Assembly: GCA_020746105.1 (NCBI GenBank)
Contig: CM036617.1
Span: 149,362,578 to 149,426,577, forward strand
Direction of reading: 5' to 3'
DNA from: Trogon surrucura
Lineage: Eukaryota > Chordata > Aves > Trogoniformes > Trogonidae
Length of the DNA stretch: 64,000 nt
The translations under genes and the position numbers were made by a program. Below the pieces are notes generated by a model. The model was not told the origin of the DNA. It saw only the letters and a list, made by a program, of their open reading frames with translations, and made no database searches. Within the stretch, counting starts at the first letter, position 1. Each line of letters opens with the position of its first letter. This document shows, piece by piece, positions 1-10,965 of this stretch.

Positions 1-2
1 GC

Positions 3-488
3 CTGACAAATCTGGTGGTTTTTTGTGATGGAATAATAGAATCAATTGGCAAGAGAAGAGCAACTGATGTCATCTACCTGGACTTGTGCAGGGCCTTCAA
101 CACTGTCTTGCACGATATCCTGGTCTCCGAGTTGGAAAAGACATGGATTGGACGGATGGACCACTCGGTGGATAAGGAGCTGGCTTGAAGATCACACTCA
201 AAGGGTCACAGTCAGGGCTCAATGTCCAAGTGGAGACCAGTGACAAGTGGTGTCCCTCAGGGATCAATACTGGGACCAGTACTATTTAACATCTTTGTCA
301 GAGACATGGACAGCAGCAGCAAGTGCACCCTCAGTGAGTTTGTTGACAGCATAAAGTTGTGTGGTGCGGTCGATACGCTAGAGGGAAGGGATGCCATCTG
401 GAGGGACCTTGACAGGCTTGAGAGGTGGGCCCAGACCGATCTCATGAAGTTTAACAAGGCCAAGTGTAAGATCCTGATCCTGGGTTGA
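3..488 (+). pseudogene. CR1 ORF2 reverse transcriptase remnant
   Basis: Broken central part of a CR1 reverse transcriptase, the enzyme that copies the element RNA at a nicked target. Palm motif A is readable near 78-110 as [16 protein letters not shown]; the first aspartate (codon 81-83) is kept. The frame shifts near position 140, continues as [15 protein letters not shown], and shifts back near 215-222. Motif B is then clear as [17 protein letters not shown] (about 243-295). The catalytic motif C, normally FADD in this family, reads FVDS at 339-350, so the second metal-binding aspartate is lost. The frame ends at a TGA at 486-488, after the thumb-region segment [15 protein letters not shown]. 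The ATG at 222 is internal to the domain and is not a real start. Confidence 0.9.
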
Positions 489-572
489 GGCAATCGCAAG
501 TACAGATACAGGTTGGGCAACGGGTGGATTGAGAGCAGTCCTGGGAAGAAGGATTTGGGAGTGTTGGTGGAT

Positions 573-612
573 GATAGGATCAACAGGAGCCAGATAGGAT
601 CAACAGGAGCCA
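573..612 (+). repeat. perfect 20-bp tandem duplication inside CR1
   Basis: The 20-base unit GATAGGATCAACAGGAGCCA occurs twice with no mismatch at 573-592 and 593-612. It lies in the ORF2 C-terminal part of the CR1 copy and, being 20 bp, changes the frame. Perfect identity suggests that it is younger than most substitutions in the copy. Confidence 0.95.
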
Positions 613-1867
613 ACAGTGTGTCCTTGCTGCCCAGAAAGTCAACTGTATCCTGGGATGCATCGAGACATGTGTGACCAGCAGGTTGAAGGAGGTGATTCTC
701 CCCTCTACTCTGCCCTTGTGAGACCCATCTGGAACACCGCATCCAGCTCTGGAACCACCAACACAAGAAAGGCATGGAGCTGGTGGAGCAGTCCAGAGGA
801 GGCCTACCAAGGTGGTCAGAGGGCTGGAGCACCTCTCCTATGAGAACAGGCTGAGACAGTTAGGCTTGTTGAGCCTGGAAAAGAGAAGGTTCCGGGGAGA
901 CCTTATAACTGCCTTCCAATACCTGAAGGTGCCTACAAGAAGGCTGGGGAGGGACTTTTTACAAGGGCTTGTAGTGATAGGATGACAGGTAATGGGTGGA
1001 AGCTGGAAGAGTATGGGTTTAGACTGGATATAAGGAAGAAGTTTTTTATCCCGAGGGTGGTGAGGCACTGGAACAGGTTGCCCAGGGAGGTTGTGGATGC
1101 TCCATTCCTGGAAGTGTTCAAGGCCAGGCTGCATGGAGCAGTGAGCAACCTGATCTAGTGGGAGATGTCCCTGTCATGGCACGGGAGTTGGAAATAGATG
1201 ATCTTTGAGGTCCCTTCCAACCCAAATCATTCTATGATTCTATGAATAGCCAAATGAAAAATAATCCTGGAATTAGGTTTAAATAATCTTAAATCATGTA
1301 GATTTAAATCATGACTTCTAAACCACTTCTGTATTATAAAAGAGGCAGCACAATTCCTGACTTAGTCCTATGTAAGACAGGGATGGGGAGTCTGTAAGTA
1401 TGAACTCTGTATTCCCCAGATATTAGAAACAAGAATATAAGAAAGTTCAACACAGTTAAGAAAGAATCACATTACAAGCTTGTATGTGAAAATAAACTTT
1501 GGAAAAATGACATTTCAAAAAGTGATGAACCTATTTAAAAAGACCCTGAAGTCAAGAATGAGGAAATTAAAATCCTTGGACTTACCATGAGACTTACTTA
1601 AGCATAATATAGTAGCCACCGAAGGCATGAATGCCTGTAAACAAACAAAAAAATAAGCAAGAGGGGAAAAATTCCAGTGCAGTTAACTAATGAAGTTCAA
1701 GAGGTCAGTGGAGGCACATAGGCACCCTTCAGGCAGTAGAAACTGAGCCCACAACTCTTCCATAAAGTGTACCTTTCTTTCTTAAGTACTTTTCATACAC
1801 TATACTATTTTTCTTTTTATTCAGTAATCAAACCAGATTTTAAGAATGCAGTAGAGTTCTTTTGGTT

Positions 1868-1913
1868 GAAATACAGTCCGGTGTTAGAAATACAGTCTGG
1901 TGTTAGAAATACA
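1868..1913 (+). repeat. 19-bp tandem repeat, about 2.4 units
   Basis: The unit GAAATACAGTCCGGTGTTA at 1868-1886 is repeated at 1887-1905 with one change (C to T), followed by the partial unit GAAATACA. It is a local replication-slippage type repeat in unique sequence. Confidence 0.9.
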
Positions 1914-2418
1914 ATGTTTGAAAAAACACAGGTGTGGCATGGATAAATATTTTGCAAATGTTCTATTCCATTGCACAAATGTGCCTCAAACTAAATTTGA
2001 CAATAGAGAATTTTAACCCCAACAACCCATCCAACCTTGAACCTTATATGTATCTCTTTAACATTCTCAAAACCAAGATGAAGTTAAATATGGATAAGTA
2101 AAAACTTTTCCTCTTAGGAAAGAGAAAACAAGTACACAAGTACAAAATGGGGCATAACTCAAAAAGCACCAACGTAGAAGTATGTTACAAACAAAATAAA
2201 TCAACTATTTGCAGCAGCAGCAACAGAAGGATAAATCTCATTCTAAGAGGTGTTATCAGGAATGCTTTACCTAAGAGAGAGGAAGACACTACACCATCCT
2301 TTTCAAAGTACTGTTACCAGGTGGCTACCATACTTTAACAAACATGTAGGTTAGCTGGAGAGACTACCAAGTAGAATAACATGAACAGCAAAAGGTGGGC
2401 AGGTTTAAGAAACTACTT

Positions 2419-2432
2419 TGTGTGTGTGTGTG
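2419..2432 (+). repeat. (TG)7 microsatellite
   Basis: Seven uninterrupted TG units. It is a short dinucleotide run with no associated feature. Confidence 0.9.
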
Positions 2433-3663
2433 TAGAAAGCAAAGGTTAAGATAGAGGACTACCTAGATGAAGATTATCCATTGTTCATTTTCCTGCTCGT
2501 GGAAGACACATCAAAAAACGGGTACTGTGCAGACTCAGCTTCTTATTTGGATGATAGCAGATAAATGGCAATTCTTCAATGGAAAATACAGCTGGTTCAT
2601 TCAACAATACCAAAGTCACCTGGCCAGATCTACAGCTAACAAAGATTTTCTGGTTTATAAGTGAACTGAACATCATGAATCTGGGACATCATATTCCTTA
2701 TGGAACCATCAAAGGGAGGAAGTGGAAATTTCACAGAAAATAAGCCAACTGCAAAAGGCAATGTCTATAGGTGAAGTAAAGCAGCTCGCAAGCATGGGTA
2801 CCCTATCCAACACCAGCAGTGATTACTGTCCCATGAATAGTCTTGTCTCTGAAAACATGTCATTTTGTAATTTTCTGCTCCTAGGAGATCAAGGAGTGGG
2901 GTGTGACGGTGAATTTTACATGACAATCTGTAATGCAGATTCTCTCAAACTGTACTTTGCATCTGGCAAAAGCTCAGCAAACACGGTACATTTTGAGATA
3001 GGGGTTTCTGCATAATCTCTGATTTTGATTGCCAATTCCAGACTGCATCACGAAGGTTACAATCTGGTTTCCAAATCATTATTCAGGGTTACTCTGCAAG
3101 GGCACTGGTGTCTAGACCCTCTTTGCTGGACAAATAGATTTGAGGAAAAATTGGTAAATGTGTATTGAAGTGCATGTGAAAATTCAGCAATTAACAGTGC
3201 AATGAAAACATACTGCTTTACAATGCTAATATAGCATTAGTTATGAAGCCAGCAAGTGTCCTATTATGCCTCCACCAAAAATTAGTCCCAATATGCAAGT
3301 GGGAACTTGCCGGTTCCTAAATCAATGCCTGTGTGGTGTGAAGAAAGTTGTTCCAGAGATGGATTTGCTTAAAGGCCGCAGAGAGCAATAAAGCTAAAAT
3401 CCGTGTTCAGATTTGAAAAATCCTTAAGTTCAGAAATCAGACTTCATTCACGCTGGCCTTTAAACTTAAGCGAAACAATGCTAATGACTTGACCAAAAGG
3501 AAAATTGTGACTAAAAAGAGGTAAATCTATTCTAGATGGGGAGAGGAGTTATGTGTTTGGAAAAATATTATAAGCTAATACGTGAATGAGTTATCAGACT
3601 TAAGGTCTTTCAGGACGTGACAGAGCTTGTCATTTCTGGAAGCCAAGATTTCTGTTTGTGGTG

Positions 3664-3951
3664 CTAAGCCTGGTCTACACAAAGTTGCATCAGTTTAATT
3701 AAAAGTGTATTTTTAAATCAATTTAGCAAGCCCATGCAAACCCTATGTGGGCACTTTTAATTTTATTTCAGGCTTGCATTAATTTGTCTTAAGTGAATTC
3801 CTTCCTGACTTAGGCTAAATCAATATAAACCAGGGCAAAATCAATTTAGGAGTGTCCAAACAACTGTTCACATCGGTTTAGCAAAATCGATTTATAAAGC
3901 GATTCAAATTAAATTGGTGTAACTTTTGTGTGAAGACAAGCTTGGCTTAGC
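3664..3951. mobile_element. hAT/Charlie-like MITE (non-autonomous DNA transposon)
   Basis: About 290 bp bounded by imperfect terminal inverted repeats. The left end reads GCTAAGCC then TGGTCTACAC, AAAGTTGCATCAG and TTTAATT. The reverse complement of the right end reads GCTAAGCC, then TTGTCTTCACAC, AAAAGTTACACCAA and TTTAATT. The interior is AT-rich with repeated short motifs (AATCAATTTAG, ATCGGTTTAG) and no coding potential. Ends of the form 'TGGTCTACAC ... GTGTAGACAAG' with CGGTTTA-like interior motifs are what I recall for old hAT-superfamily MITEs of birds and reptiles. The divergence between the arms implies great age. No clear 8-bp target-site duplication remains, so the exact ends may be off by a few bases. 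Confidence 0.78.
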
Positions 3952-6900
3952 TAATTTGCTCAAACTAGATTTTTTGCAAAATCAACCAAAGTCAAAATTA
4001 TAGAATTTCTTTTTGATCCAAGCCTGTTTGCACTGCAGAATTAATCGTCTTCAAAAAGTTTACGGCATTTGAGCAAAAGGAAATTCTGAAATAGGTGAGA
4101 AGCACAATTGCCAGTTTGATTATCACACATTCATCTTCTTTATTTACTTACATATCTACGAGTTCAGTGAAATGCAAACAAAACTTGCAAAATACCCAGG
4201 AGACAAGATGCTACCTGGACACTCATGCCCCAAAACCACTGTTTGACAGGTTAGACTAAAGAACTGAAAAAGTTGTGTTGTACCCTGCCCTACATCCGGC
4301 AATTGATTCACAAACCTGAGAAGTTTGAGATATAGTGGGAAAGAAGTGGTCTGTATGCCATTGAAAATGCTAGCCTAGTCGCTGTCAATTAAAAAAACAC
4401 CCCACAGCAATCCAGGAAACACAAGGTTCCGACAAAGGTATTTTGAGGAAGGAGTTCTCAAAATGATCGAGCAGTGCAAACAGATCTGTATAAGAAGCAT
4501 TTCCACAGAGTGAAAACCTTTCCCTCCTCATGCAAAGTACTTTGTCAAATTAACATGAAACTTTTTTGTAAGTTTCTTGAGTCATGGCACATATTACAAA
4601 CTTGCAAATTACAAGATTTGCATTTGTCAACTGGGTACAAGTAAAAAAAAAATGTATATTAGAGTGGAACACACTTATTTTACTCACCTTCAGGAAACTC
4701 AGCACGTTTTTCCATTTAATGTTCATCTCTACCAACCTTCTCCTAAAGTTTTCAGTGTTCATAGACCTGCAAACAGTTCCCAACAATTAAATTCATACCT
4801 AATAAAGAAAAAAAAAATGCAACCAACTTTGATTTCTCTCTATGTAACATTTTTTTTCATGAAAAAGTTGAGTAATATTTGAGGTTTCTGTGTAAAAATA
4901 TTATGAACTGAGCTTCTACAAGAAAAAAAATGGTTAAAAGGAAATAGAGTTTTTTCAGAATCTCAGTACTCTGAAAACCATCTACCACTGAGCTGTCCTC
5001 ACAATTCTTTAATATTCCTTGCTTCAAGAGTGAACAGGAGTCTTTTCAGAAAGACGAAACAAAAGATTGTTAATGAAATCAGTGGCAGAGGGGTCAAATT
5101 GTAGCATCTAATTGTAAGTGTAAAAAATGTTAATTATGGACTCAGTGTAACACTTTCATACAGAACGATCACAGTTCCTGTTCAGTGTCACTCAGACACA
5201 GATGAGAAGGATTTCTGATGCATACTGCAGTCATCCTTGCAAAAACTCAAGACAGTGGGATAATCTGACAAAAAAATCCATTAAAAAGCATAAAACGTCA
5301 GTCTTTAGACTCTTATATGCTATCAGAAGTATTTTCAGTAGCATAAGTTTTAGATTTACAATACTGTTAATTCAAAGTAGAGGCAGTAAAACAAAAAGGA
5401 TATTTTATACTGGAGATACGTAAATCCTTTCTGGGATGGAAGTGCTACGAATTGTCATCACATGTACCCCACAGCCACATTTTCCCTTGTTCACACAGTA
5501 ATCCTGTGGCCTGTGGGAAACAACCTTGTCTAAGATTCGAATACCTTTAACAGTTCTATCCTGAAGGTTTGGGCTATGCTTTGCTTTCTGCTCAAGTAAT
5601 TGCAGGTTGCCATTAGAAATTCAATTTGTGCTGATGCTTCAAATACAGAGGTCACACCAGGAAACACATGGCTGCTGCAGTTTTAACCAGCTGTATAAAT
5701 GGAAGTGAGAGAAAACCTCTGCTGTTCCAAAGGCAAAGGTCGCCCATTTCAGCACAAGGCTGGGTACCAGCTGCGCATCTTCTCCTCCTTCTCCTCGGGG
5801 TTTCCTGAGGTACTTCTGGCTACACTGATAATGCCAGAGAGCATGAAAGTGAGCCTTGGGACTATCAATGCCCTGTTACTATGTCATGCCACTGCATCCA
5901 AAGCATCTGCAAAGATCAGGCAGCAACTGAATTGGTGCCTTAGGTTTTTGTGAAAAACAAGAACCATAATTTTGGTGTTCTTGAACACAGCCTCAGCGGC
6001 TCACCTTTTCTCCCCAGAGAAGAATTAGAAGGTCAGGCTTAACTGACCCAGGGAAAGATGGTGTCAAGCACTCCTTTTCTGAAGGAAAGGGATATGACCT
6101 GCAAAGACACAAGCATAGGGAAGTAGACAAAAAGAGAAAAAGGAAAGCGTGGAATTCTAAAACTAGGCTGTTACACCTGAGTAACAATACTATCTGAGAA
6201 AAAACATCACAGGACAGGTCAGGAAATCCTGTCTCTGCACAGACTGGAAATATTTCTGCAGAATATGTGTATTTTTAAGCCTCCTGCTGAAAAAAACCCA
6301 AACTTTGGGTGAAAGAATTCTTTTATGAAATCTGTTATTTTAACCTGGAAGTAGGCTTTATGAACGTAGTTCATAACACTTCCCTCATAGCTACAGTTCT
6401 ATATGACCTATCCCTGCAGCATTTGGAGCATCACTGAAGTTCTACTTCCATGAGAGCTACTCGTTTGCTTGTAGGGGGAAAAAAAAAGTTTTTAACTGCA
6501 AGAGATCTGATCTCATGTCAGAAATCAAGGCACTTCATTATTTGAGTTGTCTAAATCTTGATACATCTTGTGTACCAGATGTAGTACTGCTTTTGTTCTT
6601 TGTGTTGTTAACTTTTTCACACTGGTAAGCACTCTTTCTGCTTGGAAAGATAGTAGTACTTTTGTCCTCAGAGGTGCCTGTCTGCTACTAGTGGATGCAC
6701 ATAAATTGTACGTTTTTAAAGAACTTGTCCTTTGCACATGCTGGTTTTAGTGTAAATTAAGTCAATTTGAGTAAATGTATAAAAGTAGCAAATTATTGTA
6801 CTGTTTTACTTTTCAATTAGTTTTTTTCTTGCTTTCTTGCTACTTTAACTATGTTATTTGCCTATTATAGGATCTATTGTTGTCTCATTAATATTGCTCA

Positions 6901-7130
6901 GTTTATCACTGAAATTTCTTGAAACTTTTTGCTAATCGGGGTTATAAAACACTAGCATCATATCTATTCATGGCATCTGCTAAAGTGATGCAGAGAAGAA
7001 TATTCTTTCTACCCTGTAGGATTTGAAGACATCATAGAGCTTTGGCAAAATGGATTATGAAAACAAACAAAACCACTGAGACAAAAAAATCCAAATGGGT
7101 AACCAGTACAGCAGAGGTGGGAGATCATTT
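3952..7130. other. unique AT-rich sequence, no gene seen
   Basis: No recognisable gene or repeat family. Small open frames (for example 4577-4882 and 5699-5953) lack homology I can recognise. The stretch 5690-5960 is richer in G and C and holds an 84-codon frame, but without a known domain or convincing splice sites. Confidence 0.55.
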
Positions 7131-7150
7131 AAAAAAAAAAAAAAAAAAAA
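7131..7150 (+). repeat. A20 homopolymer
   Basis: Twenty consecutive A residues, followed by an A/G-rich stretch. No upstream retrocopy is visible that would make this a poly-A tail. Confidence 0.9.
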
Positions 7151-10100
7151 GAAGAAAATCTTGGAGATTAAAATTGGCCTCTGTCAACTCTTCTTCTTAC
7201 ATAGTAACTAAGAGTAAATTTGGCAGAATACGTGAGAACCCTACACAGACACCCAGTGTCCAGTACAAGATTTAGATGTGGGTCAAATAAAAAACAGTAG
7301 AGAAAATCTGTGAGACAGATGCCTTTGTAGCATGATGTGTAGGACAGGTTTTTCTTCTTACCTTTAAACTTGTTTCTGGAAGGGGCTGGCCCCTTGAGTG
7401 TCCTTCTGTGTTCTGCAACATACACGGACCAAAAATATGTAACAAGATCTAGATTGAGTAGGGCCCACAGAGTCACCTGGCGTCAACACAGTCATTTGGA
7501 TGATTATTTACATTTTCTTTTCTCTCTCTGAAAGCACTGTTGTGGCACATAGGAATCAACAATAATCTTCCTTCCATAATTCTGTAAGCTATTTTGCTCA
7601 GCCTGCTTGCCAAAATACTCACTCATGAATATGCAATGAGGTGGAAGAAATATTTCTTTAAGTTTTAAGCCCCTTGGGCCTTTAATCTTGAAGCCTTTTA
7701 AATCCAGGATACGATTTTTTTGTGCATATGCATGCATATGTGCTGATGTGTGTGTGTTGGTGTCACTTCTCTTAACTTGTGTGCATACTTGATTGCTGAA
7801 GGGCTTTCATTCTCATTTAGATATATCGCGTACTTACACACACATACAGGAAATAGTTTTTGCCTTTTTTTGATAGTACGGAGAAGACTGGTGATCCAAA
7901 GTGTTTCTTACTGCAGCTATAGGGAATAAATGTTGATGTATTTTGTAGTAGGGCAAAAAGGGTAAATGAAGCTTTTCAAGGGCACTTTCTATGAGATGAC
8001 CACAAAAAATTATCTTAAGTGTCCAGCACTACAGCAAGTTTTGGTATAGGGCTCTGCGTGAGACATCTTATGCAGTGATCAACTAGAAAATATACATGTC
8101 AACAAAAGCGTTTTCACGATAGGCTGGACACATTTTTATCATGGGAGAAGACCCTTTTCTGTCTATATCCTTTTGGAGGCCACCTGACTTCTTGGGCTAC
8201 AGGGTAATGAAGAGGAGAATGCTTCAGCATGTGGTGTGTGCAGTAAGGCAAAGAAAGAACACAGTGCCTGCTTGGCACACTGCAGCTGGCAGAGAGCTGC
8301 ACCAGGGCTCCACTCCCCTCTCTGCTGGAAGAGGAGCAGTGATGGTAACTTGAACTTGCGTTCTGGGACGCACTATGCCTCCCACTGAATCTGCGTGCAA
8401 AACTGAAGTCTTAATTCAATATAGCCGGACAGTCGTAACCACCATGGAGTTACTCTTTCTCCAATCTACCTGGAGAAATTTCCTGCCTGAGAGCTAGAGC
8501 ACTCAGTCAAGGGATGAGTATTAATGTTCAAGACCTTTATTTAAAAATGGCAAGAGTGAGTCCCTTAATCTACAGGGATCTCTCGTAGCAGACTACATTA
8601 TTTATTGAACGAAGGTTACAAATATATCTGTATCTTGCAGCTATATCAAGCATCAAAATGGCAAATTCAGACTGATCTGGGAATGCCAAAATGCCCAGTT
8701 TTGTGCTTACTGAAAACAGACATTAAAACACTGAAGGAGAAGGGAAGTCAGTGATTCAGCTCTTTGACTCAGCTTTGCAAGAAACTTTCGGTGCCACAAA
8801 AATCACATTTTTTTTGAGCAAATAAAAAACCCTACAAAACTAAGTTATTACTTCTTACCAAGAATTACTCACCAGTCATATAAACACAGCACCAAGAGAC
8901 AGTTCTTGCCCAAAAGACTTTACAATCTAATGCCCCAAGGAGGTTGGTCCTGTCTGGAGAATATATCATAAAAAATAATAATGAACTACTAGCACAAGTT
9001 CTATACCCTGAAAGTGGCTCACATATTTATTGTAGCAATTAAAACTTCAGCTCTTGTGCTGCTTTCTACCACTTCCTTGCTTAAATTTCTGGCTCTCCAG
9101 ATTCTGCTTACTGACTCCCATGAACAGCAAGGCATGCACTAAAGCTTTACGAATTCCTTCCAGAAAAGAATTTCAGAGATGTGCGGTCAAGTCTACGGTG
9201 TTTTTAGAGGAACACAGGGATGAGAGACAGACAGTTGGATGGTTAACTCTGTGAAAAAAACATGAGATTTGACCACATCTAAGGTAGGGGTGAGGAAGTT
9301 GCAGAGCAGATAGAGAATGTGTCCAGTATGCTGTGAAGGCATCTGAAGAGGGAAAGCAGAAAAGTATTTGTCCATAACAATAAATTAGCCCTGTGGGTTC
9401 TGGCTCAAAAACATACACTTCACAAATTGGGTAGAGTGAGGAAGGCTCTTTTTCCCATTTGTGGGTTGTTTGGATTTTTTTTCATTTATATGTATATGAG
9501 TGGTCCTAAACACCAAAAAGTGGGGATTAGAGGAGAAAAATCTAGAAGCAGATAAAGGAAAAGAGATGTATCTGTCTGATACTGTTAGATTAAATTAGAC
9601 TATAATGATTACTGTGTGCCTTCACAAAAGACATTTTGTAACATTTAAGATTTCTACTAATTGAACGAGGTACATTACCATGCAAAAGAATGTTAGTGAA
9701 GGTTGAAAAGGACAAACCAACTATTCTCGTACATCACCATAATTATGCAGCCCCATGTTCGAACAATTACATTTATGTAGACCCACTGTTAAAATCAATG
9801 TTACTTGTACAGCTAGTCCTTAATCAATGGAATCAGTCAATTTACCATGGTCACATCCTTCTTCTTAATTAAGACAGTGATATCTCTGGAGCGCAGGGTC
9901 TCAAAGAGATAAATAAGTACAGAGGTTGGGAAATGTCAAAGAGGTGACTCCCCGATTTTACTCTCACCGAACTTGGGAGGAAATAAGACAGTTCCCTCAG
10001 TTCAGGGAAGCAGCACAATCTTCTAAAGAGATGGCTTAGCATTCATTAAGAAAAGAGCAGGTAGCAGTGTCTGACAGAAATAGCACTAATGAGCAAAGAG

Positions 10101-10830
10101 CGCTTTCAACATGCATATCCTTCATAGTCATAGTCTGAATTATGAAGGTTGTGCCACCTAAGCCAATTTTAATTAGAGTGAGCATGGACCTCTTTGGACA
10201 GTTAGCCTTTCTTTCCAAAATCCATTTCAATATGGTGTCATTTTGTTGTCATAATCAAAATGGCAAAGTGATGGAATAACCTACTTAAAATGTCTGCAGT
10301 GTTAAAGCAGATATGGCAAACATCCTCTAATGACACATGTAATAAGGGTATTACCTAGAGGGCTTTGACAGTGCGCTATGTGTTGTCAGCGTAGTTGGAA
10401 TAATGATAGAGGTCTCCTCTGGAATAGGACATAGGTCTTTAAAGACCAGGCCTAAACTTCCTGTTCTACAGGTAAGCTATTAAACTCCTATGTGCTGAAA
10501 TAAAAGAGAAAAATACAGATCTACTGAGCTGCCAAATGCAGAGCTGGTAATAACTCTGGAGGTATTTTCCCTCTGCAAAATATACTTGTACTGTCAAACC
10601 AAGATAATTCAGTCCTACTACAGTAAAACATACATCAAAGACTACATACTAATATATAAAGCAACACAAACCTGGAAGTTATTTGTGCTTTCTTGTTTAT
10701 AAATGAAAAATTTCACCAATTATTTCTGGCATTAAATTAATTATTATGGTATTTACAGTATTTTTAAAATAATAACAGTAATAGCAACAAAAATAATAAC
10801 AATTATAATAAACACACAAGACTGGACTAG
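7151..10830. other. unique sequence, no gene seen
   Basis: Nothing recognisable as coding. It includes a 16-bp perfect palindrome (7725-7740) next to a TG-rich stretch (about 7740-7760). A GC-richer patch at 8110-8350 holds opposing 60-70 codon frames of no known family. The last part (about 10740-10815) is very AT-rich, with AAT/ATA-like runs that adjoin the CR1 fragment. Confidence 0.55.
7725..7740. repeat. 16-bp perfect palindrome
   Basis: CATATGCATGCATATG reads the same on both strands and combines CATATG, ATGCAT and GCATGC. It lies next to a TG-rich stretch and is probably part of a degenerate alternating purine-pyrimidine run. Confidence 0.9.
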
Positions 10831-10965
10831 AATATTTTCCTCTGAAAGGGACCTACAATGGCCATCTAGTCTAACTGCCTGATCACTTTGGGGCTGACCA
10901 AAAGCTAAAGCATGATATTAAGGATATTATCCAAACACCTCTTCAACACTGATGGGACTTCTCAT
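10831..10965 (-). mobile_element. old CR1 LINE 3' fragment
   Basis: Read on the plus strand this is the reverse complement of a CR1 3' region: GAAAGGGACCTACAATGG, CATCTAGTCTAACTGCC, then GGGGCTGACCAAAAGCTAAAG and CATGATATTAAGGATATTATCCAAA, each close to the segments I know from old avian CR1 families. The terminal octamer repeats are eroded, and similarity fades after about 10965. It is clearly more diverged than the copies at 1 and 50846. Confidence 0.85.

Larger units (their letters stand above)
1..1243 (+). mobile_element. CR1 LINE, 3' portion (5' end outside window)
   Basis: A 5'-cut chicken-repeat-1 (CR1) non-LTR retrotransposon. It begins inside the reverse transcriptase of ORF2, since the first bases already read CLTNLVVF. 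It runs through the C-terminal part of ORF2 and ends in the standard CR1 3' tail: GGTCCCTTCCAACCC at about 1211, then ATTCTATGATTCTATGA at about 1228-1243. There is no poly-A tail, as expected for CR1. The body holds frameshifts, in-frame stops and a 20-bp tandem duplication, so the copy is dead. Its 3' third is the same subfamily type as the copy at 50846-51290. Identity rests on recognition of protein and tail motifs, not on a database search. Confidence 0.95.
1244..3663. other. unique AT-rich sequence, no gene seen
   Basis: No recognisable gene. It contains a 19-bp tandem repeat (1868-1913) and a short TG run (2419-2432). A 97-codon open frame at 2722-3015 starts only from GTG (first ATG at 2761), resembles nothing I know, and is most likely chance. 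The part from about 2860 to 3500 is somewhat less AT-rich than its surroundings, but I see no domain, splice pair or repeat signature in it. Confidence 0.6.

Noticed and set aside
257-832. 191-codon minus-strand frame at the left edge
   Set aside because: It is the antisense of the CR1 ORF2 remnant and has no independent support.
2722-3015. 97-codon open frame as a coding exon
   Set aside because: Opens from GTG, the peptide resembles no family I know, and there is no supporting splice pair.
7131-7150. Poly-A tail of a processed pseudogene
   Set aside because: The upstream sequence shows no retrocopied gene body and no flanking target-site duplication.
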